Assembly: GCA_017052515.1 (NCBI GenBank) | Contig: JAFHKR010000039.1 | Location: 372,001-436,000, forward strand | Direction of reading: 5' to 3' | DNA from: Fictibacillus nanhaiensis | GTDB lineage: Bacteria > Bacillota > Bacilli > Bacillales > Fictibacillaceae | Length of the DNA stretch: 64,000 bases | In this document: positions 15,474 to 24,587 of the stretch, piece after piece | Layout of the letters: each line of letters starts with the position of its first letter | Numbering within the stretch: position 1 is the stretch's first letter | The notes under the pieces: generated by a model | Databases searched by the model: none | Seen by the model: only the letters and a program-made list of their open reading frames with translations | Told to the model about the DNA's origin: nothing | Program-made: the position numbers and the translations under genes

Positions 15474-15652
15474 GGGCTTTTTACCCCTTTATACACAATC
15501 TATATGAATAGAATAGCTTATTCTTACTACATATGTAAACTTTTACTGTGACTAACAAGACTATTTAACTATAGTTTTTTTTATTGTTTTTCTCCTATCA
15601 TACTTTGTTCCTAAATTAACAATAATATATGATTTTTCTGAAAATTAGCTTG

Positions 15653-15668
15653 AAATCATATATGATTT
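15653..15668. promoter_or_regulatory. Palindromic operator candidate of the hpa operon
   Basis: Perfect 16-bp palindrome AAATCATATATGATTT, 17 bases before the GntR-family start codon. ATATATGATTT is repeated directly about 32 bases upstream. GntR/FadR-type regulators bind short palindromes near their own genes, so autoregulation is likely by inference. Confidence 0.6.
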
Positions 15669-15685
15669 GAGATTAACATAGGATT

Positions 15686-16351
15686 ATGAAGACTACACAT
15701 AAAACAAACAAACAGCAGTATGCTTATCAAGTCATTCGTTCCCGTATCTTAGATGGCAGGTATCCGCCGGGTCACAAACTTGTTATTGACCAACTTGCTA
15801 GAGAGCTCAAAACAAGTGCAATTCCCGTTCGTGAAGCGATCAGGCTGCTAGAAGCGGATTCTTTAATCTCGTTCAAGCCTTACTCAGGAGCGATTGTTAC
15901 CCCCTTTGATGAACAAGCATATTTAGAAACTTTATCCGTTCTAGCCGTATTAGAAGGTTTTGCGACTGCAGAATCATCAATACACTTTCCTCACGAAAAA
16001 CTTGAAGGTTTAAGAGTGTACACAAAGCTTATGGAAGATGCACTTGAACAACTTGATTATTCTCTTTTCTCCAACTACAACAAAGAATTTCATAAACTCA
16101 CATACAAATATTGCACCAATCAATTTCTGTTAGAACAGATTCATACAACTTGGGAAAGGCTCGGGACTGTTCGTCAACAGGGATCAACCATGAAACCTGT
16201 TCGAATGAAGCGATCAGTTATAGAACACTATCAACTAATCGAGATGATGGAAAAAAGAGAAGACCCCAAAATTATAGAGACATTTGCAAGAAACCATAAA
16301 TTGAATACACTAAAAGCTTTTCTTGAGGATTCGCAACAAAATTCTATTTGA
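15686..16351 (+). CDS. GntR-family (FadR/FCD) transcriptional regulator of the hpa operon
   Basis: 221 residues. The N-terminal winged helix is clear (YQVIRSRILDGRYPPG, then IDQLARELKTSAIPVREAIR), and the remainder is the all-helical FCD ligand domain with His-rich metal/ligand positions (HKLTYKYC). It heads the aromatic-degradation operon, separated by 12 bases from the next gene, so it probably senses a pathway intermediate and represses the operon through the palindrome at 15653. The ribosome site is weak (ATAGGA close to the ATG), consistent with low expression. Confidence 0.9.
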   Translation: MKTTHKTNKQQYAYQVIRSRILDGRYPPGHKLVIDQLARELKTSAIPVREAIRLLEADSLISFKPYSGAIVTPFDEQAYLETLSVLAVLEGFATAESSIHFPHEKLEGLRVYTKLMEDALEQLDYSLFSNYNKEFHKLTYKYCTNQFLLEQIHTTWERLGTVRQQGSTMKPVRMKRSVIEHYQLIEMMEKREDPKIIETFARNHKLNTLKAFLEDSQQNSI

Positions 16352-16363
16352 GGAGATGAAAGT

Positions 16364-17287
16364 ATGAAAGTAGAAGAAGTTAAGAAATCTTTAAGAGGTT
16401 CAATTGCTCCCGTCATCACCCCTTTTCATGAAGATGAATCGTTAGATCTCAAGACACTTAAAAGTTTGATAGACTGGCATATCCAGTCTGGAAGTCATGG
16501 CATCTCAGTTACTGGTACGACAGGAGAACCTTCATCGCTGACATTAAAAGAACGCGAGCTTGTAATGGAAACAGCGATCAAAGCGGTAAATAAGCGCGTG
16601 CCTATCGTTCCTGGAACTGGATCGACCAATCACCAAGAGTCTCTTCATCTAACGAAATTAGCTCAAGAAATGGGAGCAGATGCCGCTATGGTTATCGTTC
16701 CTTACTACAATAAGCCCTCACAACATGCACTTTACAAACATTTTAAGCTCATCGCAGACTCAGTAGACATCCCACTTATCATTTATAACATCCCAGGAAG
16801 AACCGCTGTGAATCTGGAAGTAAAGACGCTAGCGCGACTTAATGAAGACTGTCCAAACATTATTGGAGTGAAAGAATCAAATAAAGACTTTGAACACATA
16901 AACCGAGTGCTTTTACATTGTGGACGTGACTTTTTGCTTTATTCAGGTATAGAGTTGCTTTGCTATCCGATGCTAGCCATCGGTGGGGCAGGATACATAT
17001 CTGCAACAGCAAACGTACTTCCTTCCAAAGTCGCAGAAGTTTACAACGCATGGGATTCTGGAAATGTAGAAGAAGCATTAAAGCTTCATTATGATTTGAT
17101 GCCTTTAAATGATGTTCTTTTTAAAGATACGAATCCAGCACCGTTGAAAGCTGCACTTGGAATGATGGGCAGAATCAATCCGACATTAAGAATGCCAATG
17201 GATCTGCCAACTGAATCTCTGCAAAAAGAAATCAGAGCCGTACTGGCTGATTACGGGTTAGTAGAAAAAATAGGGAGTGAAGTTTAA
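16364..17287 (+). CDS. DapA/NAL-family lyase, probable 2,4-dihydroxyhept-2-enedioate aldolase
   Basis: 307-residue (beta/alpha)8 lyase of the dihydrodipicolinate synthase family. The Schiff-base Lys is in NIIGVKESN near residue 166, the catalytic Tyr in IIYNIPGRTAVN near 138, and the GTTGEP loop near 46. All are intact. These enzymes form or cleave C-C bonds next to pyruvate. In this operon the expected step is cleavage of 2,4-dihydroxyhept-2-enedioate to pyruvate and succinic semialdehyde, normally done by the unrelated HpaI. That assignment comes from context. AGGAG lies 8 bases before the ATG. True DapA is less likely here. Confidence 0.82.
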   Translation: MKVEEVKKSLRGSIAPVITPFHEDESLDLKTLKSLIDWHIQSGSHGISVTGTTGEPSSLTLKERELVMETAIKAVNKRVPIVPGTGSTNHQESLHLTKLAQEMGADAAMVIVPYYNKPSQHALYKHFKLIADSVDIPLIIYNIPGRTAVNLEVKTLARLNEDCPNIIGVKESNKDFEHINRVLLHCGRDFLLYSGIELLCYPMLAIGGAGYISATANVLPSKVAEVYNAWDSGNVEEALKLHYDLMPLNDVLFKDTNPAPLKAALGMMGRINPTLRMPMDLPTESLQKEIRAVLADYGLVEKIGSEV

Positions 17288-18079
17288 ATGAAACACGCAC
17301 GCGTTATTTTTGAAGGAAGAGAACAAAGAGGAACGGTAATAGATGATGTGATCACTTTTTCATCAGGAAAATCAGCAAAGGTGAGCGAGATCAAAACGTG
17401 GCTTCCACCTTTTACGCCAAACAAAATGATAGGGTTAGCGCTGAATTATGCCGATCATGCAGATGAGCTAGGGCTAGAAAAACCGGCAGAACCTGTCCTT
17501 TTTATTAAGCCGAATTCCTCATTAGTAGGTCATAAAGGCCAAGTGTTCTATCCAGACGGTGCAACATACATGCACTACGAAAATGAACTTGCCGTTGTCA
17601 TCGGTAAAGAGGGAAGAAACATTAAAGCTGAAGACGCGATGGAATTTGTAAGCGGTTACACCATAGCGAACGATGTTACCGTCCGTGACTTTGTGAACAA
17701 CTGGTACCGTCCGCCTGTCCGAGCAAAAGGACACGACACTTTTGGTCCGATGGGTCCTTATTATGTAGATGCATCTGACATTCCCGATGTGACAAACCTT
17801 GAACTTCGCACATATGTAAACGGTGAATTAAGACAGCAAGGAAATACAAAGGATTTAATGTATTCGATCCCGGAAATCATTGAATTTGTATCGTCATTCA
17901 TGACGCTTGAAAGGAATGACGTGATCTGGACAGGTACGCCAAAAGGTATCTCTCACGTTCACCCTGGCGATGTGGTAAGGCTAGAGATCGATTATCTAGG
18001 AGTCCTTGAAAATACGATTGTTGATGGACGAACGGAAAAAGTGCCAACGGGAGGGAAGGATCATGAAACCGGAAATTAA
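17288..18079 (+). CDS. hpaG: Fumarylacetoacetate-hydrolase family protein (HpaG-type)
   Basis: 263-residue single FAH domain. The metal-site Glu/Asp residues are visible in YENELAVVIGKEGRN and YTIANDVTVRDF, with ALNYADHADELG upstream and GTPKGISHVHPGD in the C-terminal part. In the 4-hydroxyphenylacetate pathway such proteins decarboxylate 5-oxopent-3-ene-1,2,5-tricarboxylate and isomerise the product. The E. coli enzyme carries two such domains; here only one is present, so a partner may be needed. The ATG immediately follows the stop of the aldolase gene, and the next gene starts 17 bases before this one ends. Confidence 0.85.
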   Translation: MKHARVIFEGREQRGTVIDDVITFSSGKSAKVSEIKTWLPPFTPNKMIGLALNYADHADELGLEKPAEPVLFIKPNSSLVGHKGQVFYPDGATYMHYENELAVVIGKEGRNIKAEDAMEFVSGYTIANDVTVRDFVNNWYRPPVRAKGHDTFGPMGPYYVDASDIPDVTNLELRTYVNGELRQQGNTKDLMYSIPEIIEFVSSFMTLERNDVIWTGTPKGISHVHPGDVVRLEIDYLGVLENTIVDGRTEKVPTGGKDHETGN

Positions 18080-19577
18080 AGAAGAGGTTCAGCACTATAT
18101 TAACGGACAGTTTGTTTCAGGGCATAAAGGAGACTTTTTCGTTAATATCAATCCCTATACGAACGAAAAGATCAATAAGGTAAGTGAAGGAACGAAAGAA
18201 GACATTAATGCAGCAGCAAAAGCGGCAAAGGATGCTTTTAAACAAGGTCCATGGGGAAAGATGAAGCAGGAAAAGCGTCTCCAATATATCTATAAGATTG
18301 CTGAACTCATTGATCGAGATGTAGAAGAGATTGCGTTGTTAGAGTCTTATGACACGGGACTTCCTATTGCTCAAACGAGAAAGATGGTAGGACGTGCTGC
18401 AGATAACTTTAGATTTTATGCAGAAATGGTAAAGAACCGTATGTCTGGTGAAGCTTATCATGTGGATGATGAGTTCATGAACTATACGATTCAAAAGCCG
18501 GTCGGCGTTGCAGGGTTGATCACACCATGGAATGCCCCGTTCATGCTTGAGACATGGAAGATCGCACCTGCACTTTCAACGGGAAACACGGTCATTTTGA
18601 AACCAGCTGAATGGTCACCGTTAACAGCTAATAAACTAGCTGAACTTGTAGATGAAGCAGGATTGCCAGCCGGCGTTTTCAACGTTGTTCATGGTTTTGG
18701 TGAGACAGCGGGAGCATCACTTGTAGCACATGAAGATGTACAGCTCATCTCGTTTACAGGTGAGACGAAGACGGGTTCAGAAATTATGAGAAACGGTGCT
18801 GCTTCTTTAAAGCGTTTCTCCATGGAACTTGGTGGGAAGTCACCGATCATCGTATTTGATGATTGTGACTTTGAACGTGCTCTTGATGCTTGTGTATGGG
18901 GAATCTTCTCTTTTAACGGAGAAAGGTGTACGGCGAATTCTCGCTTGTTCATTCAAGAATCGATTAAAGATGAGTTCGTCGCTCGTTTAAAGGAGAGGGT
19001 GGATAACATTATCGTTGGCGATCCATCTGATCCAGATACTGAAGTTGGTCCTCTTATTCATACAGAACACTATGAAAATGTGAAACGATATTTAAAGATT
19101 GCCAAAGACGAGGGTGCTGAAGTTTACACCCAAGCACTATCTGAATCTCACAAAAAAGGAAACTTTGTCGCTCCGACACTTTTATTAAATGTGAAAAATG
19201 ATATGACGGTGGCACAAGAAGAAATCTTCGGTCCAGTTTTGTCTGTGATGACATTTATGGATGAAGCGGAAGTGATTGAATACGCAAATGATATTAAGTA
19301 CGGTCTCGCAGGCTATGTGTGGACGAACGATATGAAAAAAGGTCTTCGCGTTGCAAACGCCGTTGAAGCCGGAATGCTGTGGGTGAATTCACAGAACGTA
19401 CGTGATCTTCGTATTCCGTTTGGCGGTTCTAAAAATTCAGGAATTGGCCGTGAAGGCGGACACTACGCGTTTGAGTTTTACACAGAGATGAAGGTGGTGC
19501 ATGTTGCACTAGCTGACCATCACATTCAGCAGTTTGGAAAGAAAAAACAGTCGCTTCAAACTGAAGCGAAACATTAG
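18063..19577 (+). CDS. hpaE: 5-carboxymethyl-2-hydroxymuconate semialdehyde dehydrogenase
   Basis: 504-residue NAD-dependent aldehyde dehydrogenase. The ATG at 18063 has GGGAGGGAAGG upstream and overlaps the FAH gene by 17 bases. The catalytic Cys is in FNGERCTANSRLF and the general base Glu in MELGGKSPII; ITPWNAPFMLETWK is the cofactor-binding start of the core. It should oxidise the ring-cleavage product of homoprotocatechuate to 5-carboxymethyl-2-hydroxymuconate. The assignment to HpaE rests on length and on its place directly upstream of hpaB and hpaD. Confidence 0.88.
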   Translation: MKPEIKEEVQHYINGQFVSGHKGDFFVNINPYTNEKINKVSEGTKEDINAAAKAAKDAFKQGPWGKMKQEKRLQYIYKIAELIDRDVEEIALLESYDTGLPIAQTRKMVGRAADNFRFYAEMVKNRMSGEAYHVDDEFMNYTIQKPVGVAGLITPWNAPFMLETWKIAPALSTGNTVILKPAEWSPLTANKLAELVDEAGLPAGVFNVVHGFGETAGASLVAHEDVQLISFTGETKTGSEIMRNGAASLKRFSMELGGKSPIIVFDDCDFERALDACVWGIFSFNGERCTANSRLFIQESIKDEFVARLKERVDNIIVGDPSDPDTEVGPLIHTEHYENVKRYLKIAKDEGAEVYTQALSESHKKGNFVAPTLLLNVKNDMTVAQEEIFGPVLSVMTFMDEAEVIEYANDIKYGLAGYVWTNDMKKGLRVANAVEAGMLWVNSQNVRDLRIPFGGSKNSGIGREGGHYAFEFYTEMKVVHVALADHHIQQFGKKKQSLQTEAKH

Positions 19578-19588
19578 GAGGGATTTCT

Positions 19589-21064
19589 TTGCCTGCACGC
19601 ACGGGGGAACAATATATTCAAGGGATTTCAAAGGCTAAGAATAACGTTTGGATTCATGGTGAGAAAGTAGATGATGTTCCTTCTCATCCAGCATTTCGAA
19701 ACATTGTAAGATCCATTGCTAATCTGTATGACCTCCAGCATGAAAAAGCAGACAAGATGCTCTATACCTCTGAACAGACAGGAGATAAAGTTGGTCTTTC
19801 CTTTATTGCACCTAAAACTGTGGATGATTTAATTAGACGACGTGAGATGATTTCTGAATGGGCAGGATACACAGGTGGGATGATGGGGCGTACGCCGGAT
19901 TATTTAAATACGAGTGTTATGGCTTTCGGTACGTCAGGCAACTTTTTTGCACAAAACGATCCGATGTTCGCAGAAAATGCCAGAAAGTATTACGACTATT
20001 GCCGTGAAAATGATATCAGCCTAACACATACGCTCATCCACCCGCAAACGAACCGATCAAAAAAGCAGTCTGAGCAAAAAGATCCGTACTTATCTGCTCG
20101 TATCGTGGAAAAGAACAAAGACGGGATTGTAGTAAAAGGGGCTAGACTGCTAGCAACACTAGGTGGGGTAACGGATGAAATCGTTGTGTTCCCATCTACA
20201 CTCAATAAAGCTTCATCTGAAGACGATCCGTATGCGATGGCTTTTGCTATCCCGAATAATACAGAAGGATTAAAGTTCTTATGCCGTGAATCGTTTGATA
20301 CCGGTCGAAGTCAATGGGATCATCCGCTTAGCTCTCGATTTGAAGAAAGTGATGCGATCGTTGTTTTTGATAATGTACTAGTACCGTGGGACCGCGTTTT
20401 CGTAAGCGGTAGCTCCGATATATGTAACCGAACGTACGTGGAGACAAATGCGATCGTTCATATGGCGCATCAAGTAATCGCGAAGAATACGGTGAAAACT
20501 GAATTTGTGCTCGGTGTTATCTTAAATATGATGGAATCGATTGGCATCGATGTGTTTCCACATGTAAAAGAAAAAGCATCAGAAGTTATGCTGATTCTTG
20601 AAACGATGCGTTCTCACCTCTACCGTGCTGAGCACAACGCTTCAATCGATAAGTATGGAAACATGACACCGGACTTTGCACCGCTGAACGCTGCGCGTAA
20701 CTGGTACCCGAAAATGTATCAGCGCATTGTTGAGATCGTGAAGATTCTTGGTGCATCAGGTTTGATGGGAATTCCGACAGAAGCGGATTTTAACGCGGAT
20801 GACATCGGCGAACTCGTTCATCGTTATACGCAAGGAGCAAACATTGATGGATACGAGCGTACTCAACTATTCCGTTTAGCATGGGATATCTCTATCAGCA
20901 CGTTCGGCGGACGCCAAGCTCTTTATGAGTATTATTTCTTTGGAGACCCAGCTCGTATGTCGAACATCTATTACGATCAATTTAACAAAGAGCCTTACAA
21001 AGCGATGGTAAAAGATTTTCTGCAGCGCGTGAATTCCAAAAGCCATAATTACAGTAGTGTCTAG
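19589..21064 (+). CDS. hpaB: 4-hydroxyphenylacetate 3-monooxygenase, oxygenase component
   Basis: 491-residue FADH2-dependent hydroxylase of the HpaB/PheA family. TTG start, 6 bases after AGGAGGG. Family features include MPARTGEQYIQGI at the N-terminus, the Trp/Gly-rich SEWAGYTGGMMGRTPDYLN near 92, and the Arg-rich flavin region around SQWDHPLSSRFEESD. It hydroxylates 4-hydroxyphenylacetate to homoprotocatechuate using reduced flavin from a separate reductase (HpaC). No such reductase gene is present in this operon, so it must come from elsewhere. Confidence 0.93.
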   Translation: MPARTGEQYIQGISKAKNNVWIHGEKVDDVPSHPAFRNIVRSIANLYDLQHEKADKMLYTSEQTGDKVGLSFIAPKTVDDLIRRREMISEWAGYTGGMMGRTPDYLNTSVMAFGTSGNFFAQNDPMFAENARKYYDYCRENDISLTHTLIHPQTNRSKKQSEQKDPYLSARIVEKNKDGIVVKGARLLATLGGVTDEIVVFPSTLNKASSEDDPYAMAFAIPNNTEGLKFLCRESFDTGRSQWDHPLSSRFEESDAIVVFDNVLVPWDRVFVSGSSDICNRTYVETNAIVHMAHQVIAKNTVKTEFVLGVILNMMESIGIDVFPHVKEKASEVMLILETMRSHLYRAEHNASIDKYGNMTPDFAPLNAARNWYPKMYQRIVEIVKILGASGLMGIPTEADFNADDIGELVHRYTQGANIDGYERTQLFRLAWDISISTFGGRQALYEYYFFGDPARMSNIYYDQFNKEPYKAMVKDFLQRVNSKSHNYSSV

Positions 21065-21075
21065 GAGGAGTCGAC

Positions 21076-22059
21076 ATGGATTTTAACATTATACGAATCG
21101 CGCGTGTTGTTATGAACGTTACCGACCTCCATGCTTCCCGTGATTTTTATGTGAACGCCTTAGGTTTCATCGAAACGGCTGCTACTTCAGAATGGATGGC
21201 CTTACGCGGACTAGAAGAACACTCGCATCATAGCCTTTTGTTAAAAAAGGCAGATAAACCTGGCGTTCATGTCGTGAGCTACAAAGTGTGGGAAGACAGC
21301 CACTTGAATGAGCTTGAAACCTTCTTTAAAGGAAAGGGAGCTAGAGTGCTGTGGAAAGATGCAGACTCTGCCGTTGGAATCGGGAAAACACTATGTGTAG
21401 AAGATCCTTCAGGCATTCCGCTCGAATTTTTTGTGGAGATGGAGAGTGTTGAGCGCTGTATCCAAAAATATGATCTTTACCGTGGCGCCCGTGTTCAACG
21501 TATTGATCACATCAACTGCATGGTTCCTGATGTGGAAGCGGCTGTTCAGTTCTATACAGATGAACTCGGATTTAGAGTTTCAGAATATACGGCAACAGAA
21601 GACGATCGAACATGGGCAGCATGGCTGCACCGCAAACCGACTGTTCATGATGTAGCGTTTATGAACGGAGAAGGTCCTCGTCTTCATCACGTAGGCTTTT
21701 GGCTATCTGATCCGATGAGTTTAATACATTGCTGTGATGTGATGGCTAGCATGGGGTACGCAGATAACATCGAGCGTGGGCCAGGACGTCATGGCTTATC
21801 GAATGCATTCTTTTTATATGTTCGGGATCCGGATGGTAACAGAATTGAACTATACAATGGGGATTACCTGACGAGTGATCCAGACTTCAAGCCGATCAAA
21901 TGGGATATTAACGACCCGAGACGCCAGACGTTTTGGGGACATAAAGCTCCTGACAGCTGGTTTAACGAGGCAACTTCGTTCTTGAGTTTGGAAAAAGGTG
22001 AGCCTGTCGAGCTAAAAAGTCCAACACTAGCGCAGCGTAAGCCTGATTTTGTGACTTGA
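21076..22059 (+). CDS. hpaD: 3,4-dihydroxyphenylacetate 2,3-dioxygenase (extradiol, VOC type)
   Basis: 327 residues, two VOC domains. The C-terminal domain carries the metal triad: His145 (RIDHINCMV), His204/205 (PRLHHVGFW) and Glu258 (GNRIELYNGDY). The spacing agrees with the characterised homoprotocatechuate dioxygenases from Brevibacterium and Arthrobacter, which use Fe(II) or Mn(II). It opens the ring of 3,4-dihydroxyphenylacetate next to the diol. AGGAGGAG precedes the ATG, 11 bases after hpaB. It is the last gene of the operon. Confidence 0.93.
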   Translation: MDFNIIRIARVVMNVTDLHASRDFYVNALGFIETAATSEWMALRGLEEHSHHSLLLKKADKPGVHVVSYKVWEDSHLNELETFFKGKGARVLWKDADSAVGIGKTLCVEDPSGIPLEFFVEMESVERCIQKYDLYRGARVQRIDHINCMVPDVEAAVQFYTDELGFRVSEYTATEDDRTWAAWLHRKPTVHDVAFMNGEGPRLHHVGFWLSDPMSLIHCCDVMASMGYADNIERGPGRHGLSNAFFLYVRDPDGNRIELYNGDYLTSDPDFKPIKWDINDPRRQTFWGHKAPDSWFNEATSFLSLEKGEPVELKSPTLAQRKPDFVT

Positions 22060-22094
22060 TGATTGGGTTTAGTATAGATAAAATAAAACAATTG

Positions 22095-22134
22095 AAGCCG
22101 GTCCTGCTTGTAATTTGCAGGAGCCGGCTTTTTT
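22095..22134 (+). terminator. Terminator of the hpa operon
   Basis: AAGCCGGTCCTGC pairs with GCAGGAGCCGGCTT, one bulged base, followed by six T. Confidence 0.88.
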
Positions 22135-22166
22135 GAAGGTTTTCAAAGATGCATAGGACCAATCTA

Positions 22167-22202
22167 GCTCATCCAGCAGTATGAAATGCATGCTGGATGA
22201 GC
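22167..22202. repeat. 12-bp inverted repeat abutting the tandem array
   Basis: Perfect inverted repeat GCTCATCCAGCA (22167-22178) and TGCTGGATGAGC (22191-22202) with a 12-base loop. No T run follows on either strand. Its right arm runs into the first copy of the 20-bp repeat (GAGCGATT). Confidence 0.8.
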
Positions 22203-22396
22203 GATTATCAAGATTTATGAGCGATTATCAAGATTTATGAGCGATTATCAAGATTTATGAGCGATTATCAAGATTTATGAGCGATTATCAAGATTTATGA
22301 GCGATTATCAAGATTTATGAGCGATTATCAAGATTTATGAGCGATTCTCAAGATTTATGAGCGATTCTCAAGTTTTATGAGCGATTCTCAAGATTA
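22201..22396. repeat. 20-bp tandem repeat array, about 9.8 copies
   Basis: Unit GCGATTATCAAGATTTATGA repeated head to tail with no spacer. Units 1-7 (22201-22340) are identical; units 8-10 have GATTCTC for GATTATC, and unit 9 has a further A-to-T change; unit 10 is partial and ends two bases before the stop codon of the minus-strand sigma-54 activator gene. The 20-base period rules out coding. The near-identity implies recent expansion or homogenisation. The function is unknown. Confidence 0.97.
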
Positions 22397-22397
22397 A

Positions 22398-24467
22398 TTA
22401 TCTTTCAAATTCATTCTTAATATAGATTAGTCCGTTTTCAGTCAATCTAGTTCCTCTTCGACCTTTGCTTTTCACGACAAACCCTTTTTGCTCCAAAAGG
22501 TCTAATCGTAATCTGACTTGAGCTTCTGAGAGCTTAACGCTTTGTGCTTCCAAGTCCAGCAGTAAGCTCTTTCGGCTGGATGCTTTACCAGAAAGATGGT
22601 TACGATAGATGCAGCTCATAATCGCAGCTTCTTCATGTGGTGCTATAAGCGGAATTTCCTCAGAGGTGGCTGCAACCTCTTTAAATGTCTCTGACGAATA
22701 AACCCTTTCATCACTATTAATCTTCATCGCTTCCTGAGGCAGATCTTTAACAGTGATCTTCTCGTTTTCAGAAACGGCAAGCATATAGTCAATAGCGTTC
22801 TTTAGTTCTCTAATATTACCGGTCCAAGTGCGGTTTATCAGAAGACCAAGTACGTCGTTTTCGACTTTCATTCTTTTAGAGGTACGAATGGCCAAAAAAT
22901 GATTCAGTAAAAGGGGGATATCCTCTTTTCTTTCACGGAGAGCTGGAATTTTTAAGTATAAAACATTTAATCTATGATACAGATCTTCTCGGAACAGTCC
23001 TTTTTTTATGTCAGATGCCAAGTCTTTGTTCGTTGCAGAAATAACCCTTACGTCAATAGGGAGCACACGAGTTCCGCCGACTCGCCTTAATTCTTTTTCT
23101 TGCAGAACACGCAAGAGACGCGTTTGAAGTTTTACGCTAATATCACCAATTTCATCGAGAAAAATGGTGCCACCTTCTGCTTGTTCAAAGAGACCTTGTT
23201 TTCCGCCTTTTTTTGCACCTGTAAATGCACCTTCTTCATATCCGAATAGTTCACTTTCTAATAGATCCTCTGAAAGGGCAGAACAGTTTACTGCGAGAAA
23301 GGGGCCGTTTCTTCTGCGTGATTCGTTATGGATGGCACTTGCAAAGAGTTCTTTACCCGTGCCGCTCTCGCCTTGTAAAAGGAGGGAAAGATCTGTTACA
23401 GCCAGTTTTTTTGCAATGTTTTTTGTTTGAACGATTGCCTCGGAGTTACCGACGATATCACTAAAGTAATATTTTCCGAGATAGCCTTTTCGTTTGAGTT
23501 CATATCGTGCGGCTTTTTCCATTGAGATTGTAGTACTCGTGTTTTTAAATGTTGCAATCATCGTGTTTTCAACTGGTAATGAAAATCTGTGAACCATAAA
23601 ATTTATATCATTAATCGTAAAAAATTGATCATATGGTTCACTTGCCGTATCTGTTAGAAAGTGAAGCAACTCTTTATCTTTAATGATCTGTTTAATATGT
23701 TTTCCCACAGCTTGCTTTGAGTCGGTTAGAAATATATTCTTCAGTTCTTCATTAAATACGGTGATCTTTCCCGTATGATCAAATGATAGAATACCATCAT
23801 TAACGCCATTTAATACTTTGTCCAAGTGTTCGTTGAGTTGAAGGGCCTTTTGATTAGCATGTGCAAGTTTCTTCGACAACTGAATAATTTTTTCTGTAAA
23901 TCGTTCAGATATGCCTGTTGCGCGGTCATCTAAGACACCAAGTTCTCCCAAGATCTCTGTTATGGTAGTAATGTCGATCAGACGTACGCCAATATTAATA
24001 ATTCTCTTAACCTCTTTTGGTACTAGATGCATCTCACCGGGTGTAACAGCGATATCTGCATGTTGGTAGTGAGGAATGCCCGGATAGTAAGGAAGGTAAT
24101 TTAAGTGATTGATTCCTAGATGCATGAGAGTTTGTATGGACTGTTCTACCGTTTGAGGAAAATCGTTCACATACATAACATCTGTCCCCTCTGGCAACTG
24201 TAAAAGCTGATCCATATATTCGTAGTTGACGGTGCGTCTTGCCGTAATCACTCTACAAGATTCACTTAAACAGTGAGCTACCTCACGTTTTATCAGATAA
24301 GAAGAGAGAATTACAATTTCACTCTCTAATCGTGTAGGAAGCATCTCTTCAGAAGAATAGCTCCGAATTTGAAAATAATCACCCAATATGGATTGAAGTT
24401 GATGGGTTAGTGCTATCCGTGTTTCCTTTGTACCTGCCAATAGAACAATCTGTTTTTTTGTCTCCAT
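22398..24467 (-). CDS. Sigma-54-dependent enhancer-binding transcriptional activator with winged-helix C-terminus
   Basis: About 689 residues; ATG at 24467 is preferred to 24470 for its spacing from GAAGGTG. Layout: an N-terminal sensory region (about 1-190), a coiled coil, a PAS-like domain (about 212-310, KVLNGVNDGILSFDHTGKI), and an AAA+ domain with Walker A GESGTGKE, the sigma-54 contact loop GAFTGA, and Walker B GGTIFLDEIGD. The C-terminus is not the usual Fis-type helix-turn-helix but looks like a winged helix (VRLRLDLLEQKGFVVKSKGR). It diverges from a gene behind a sigma-54 promoter at 24588, its obvious target. The tandem repeat abuts its 3' end. Confidence 0.9.
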   Translation of the reverse strand: METKKQIVLLAGTKETRIALTHQLQSILGDYFQIRSYSSEEMLPTRLESEIVILSSYLIKREVAHCLSESCRVITARRTVNYEYMDQLLQLPEGTDVMYVNDFPQTVEQSIQTLMHLGINHLNYLPYYPGIPHYQHADIAVTPGEMHLVPKEVKRIINIGVRLIDITTITEILGELGVLDDRATGISERFTEKIIQLSKKLAHANQKALQLNEHLDKVLNGVNDGILSFDHTGKITVFNEELKNIFLTDSKQAVGKHIKQIIKDKELLHFLTDTASEPYDQFFTINDINFMVHRFSLPVENTMIATFKNTSTTISMEKAARYELKRKGYLGKYYFSDIVGNSEAIVQTKNIAKKLAVTDLSLLLQGESGTGKELFASAIHNESRRRNGPFLAVNCSALSEDLLESELFGYEEGAFTGAKKGGKQGLFEQAEGGTIFLDEIGDISVKLQTRLLRVLQEKELRRVGGTRVLPIDVRVISATNKDLASDIKKGLFREDLYHRLNVLYLKIPALRERKEDIPLLLNHFLAIRTSKRMKVENDVLGLLINRTWTGNIRELKNAIDYMLAVSENEKITVKDLPQEAMKINSDERVYSSETFKEVAATSEEIPLIAPHEEAAIMSCIYRNHLSGKASSRKSLLLDLEAQSVKLSEAQVRLRLDLLEQKGFVVKSKGRRGTRLTENGLIYIKNEFER

Positions 24468-24587
24468 CATTTACACCTTCTTTAATGGTCTTTTTAAGGA
24501 TGTTTTTTGGTTACGAAGCTATTATCTTATAACTAGCCAATTAATAAAACAAAATATTTAAAAACCTTTAATAAAAGGAACGGAATG

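Noticed and set aside
16364-17287. Housekeeping dapA
   Set aside because: Catalytic residues fit, but its place between a GntR regulator and FAH-hpaE-hpaB-hpaD argues for a catabolic lyase; not excluded.
22201-22396. CRISPR array
   Set aside because: The 20-bp units are contiguous with no spacers, and no cas genes are near.
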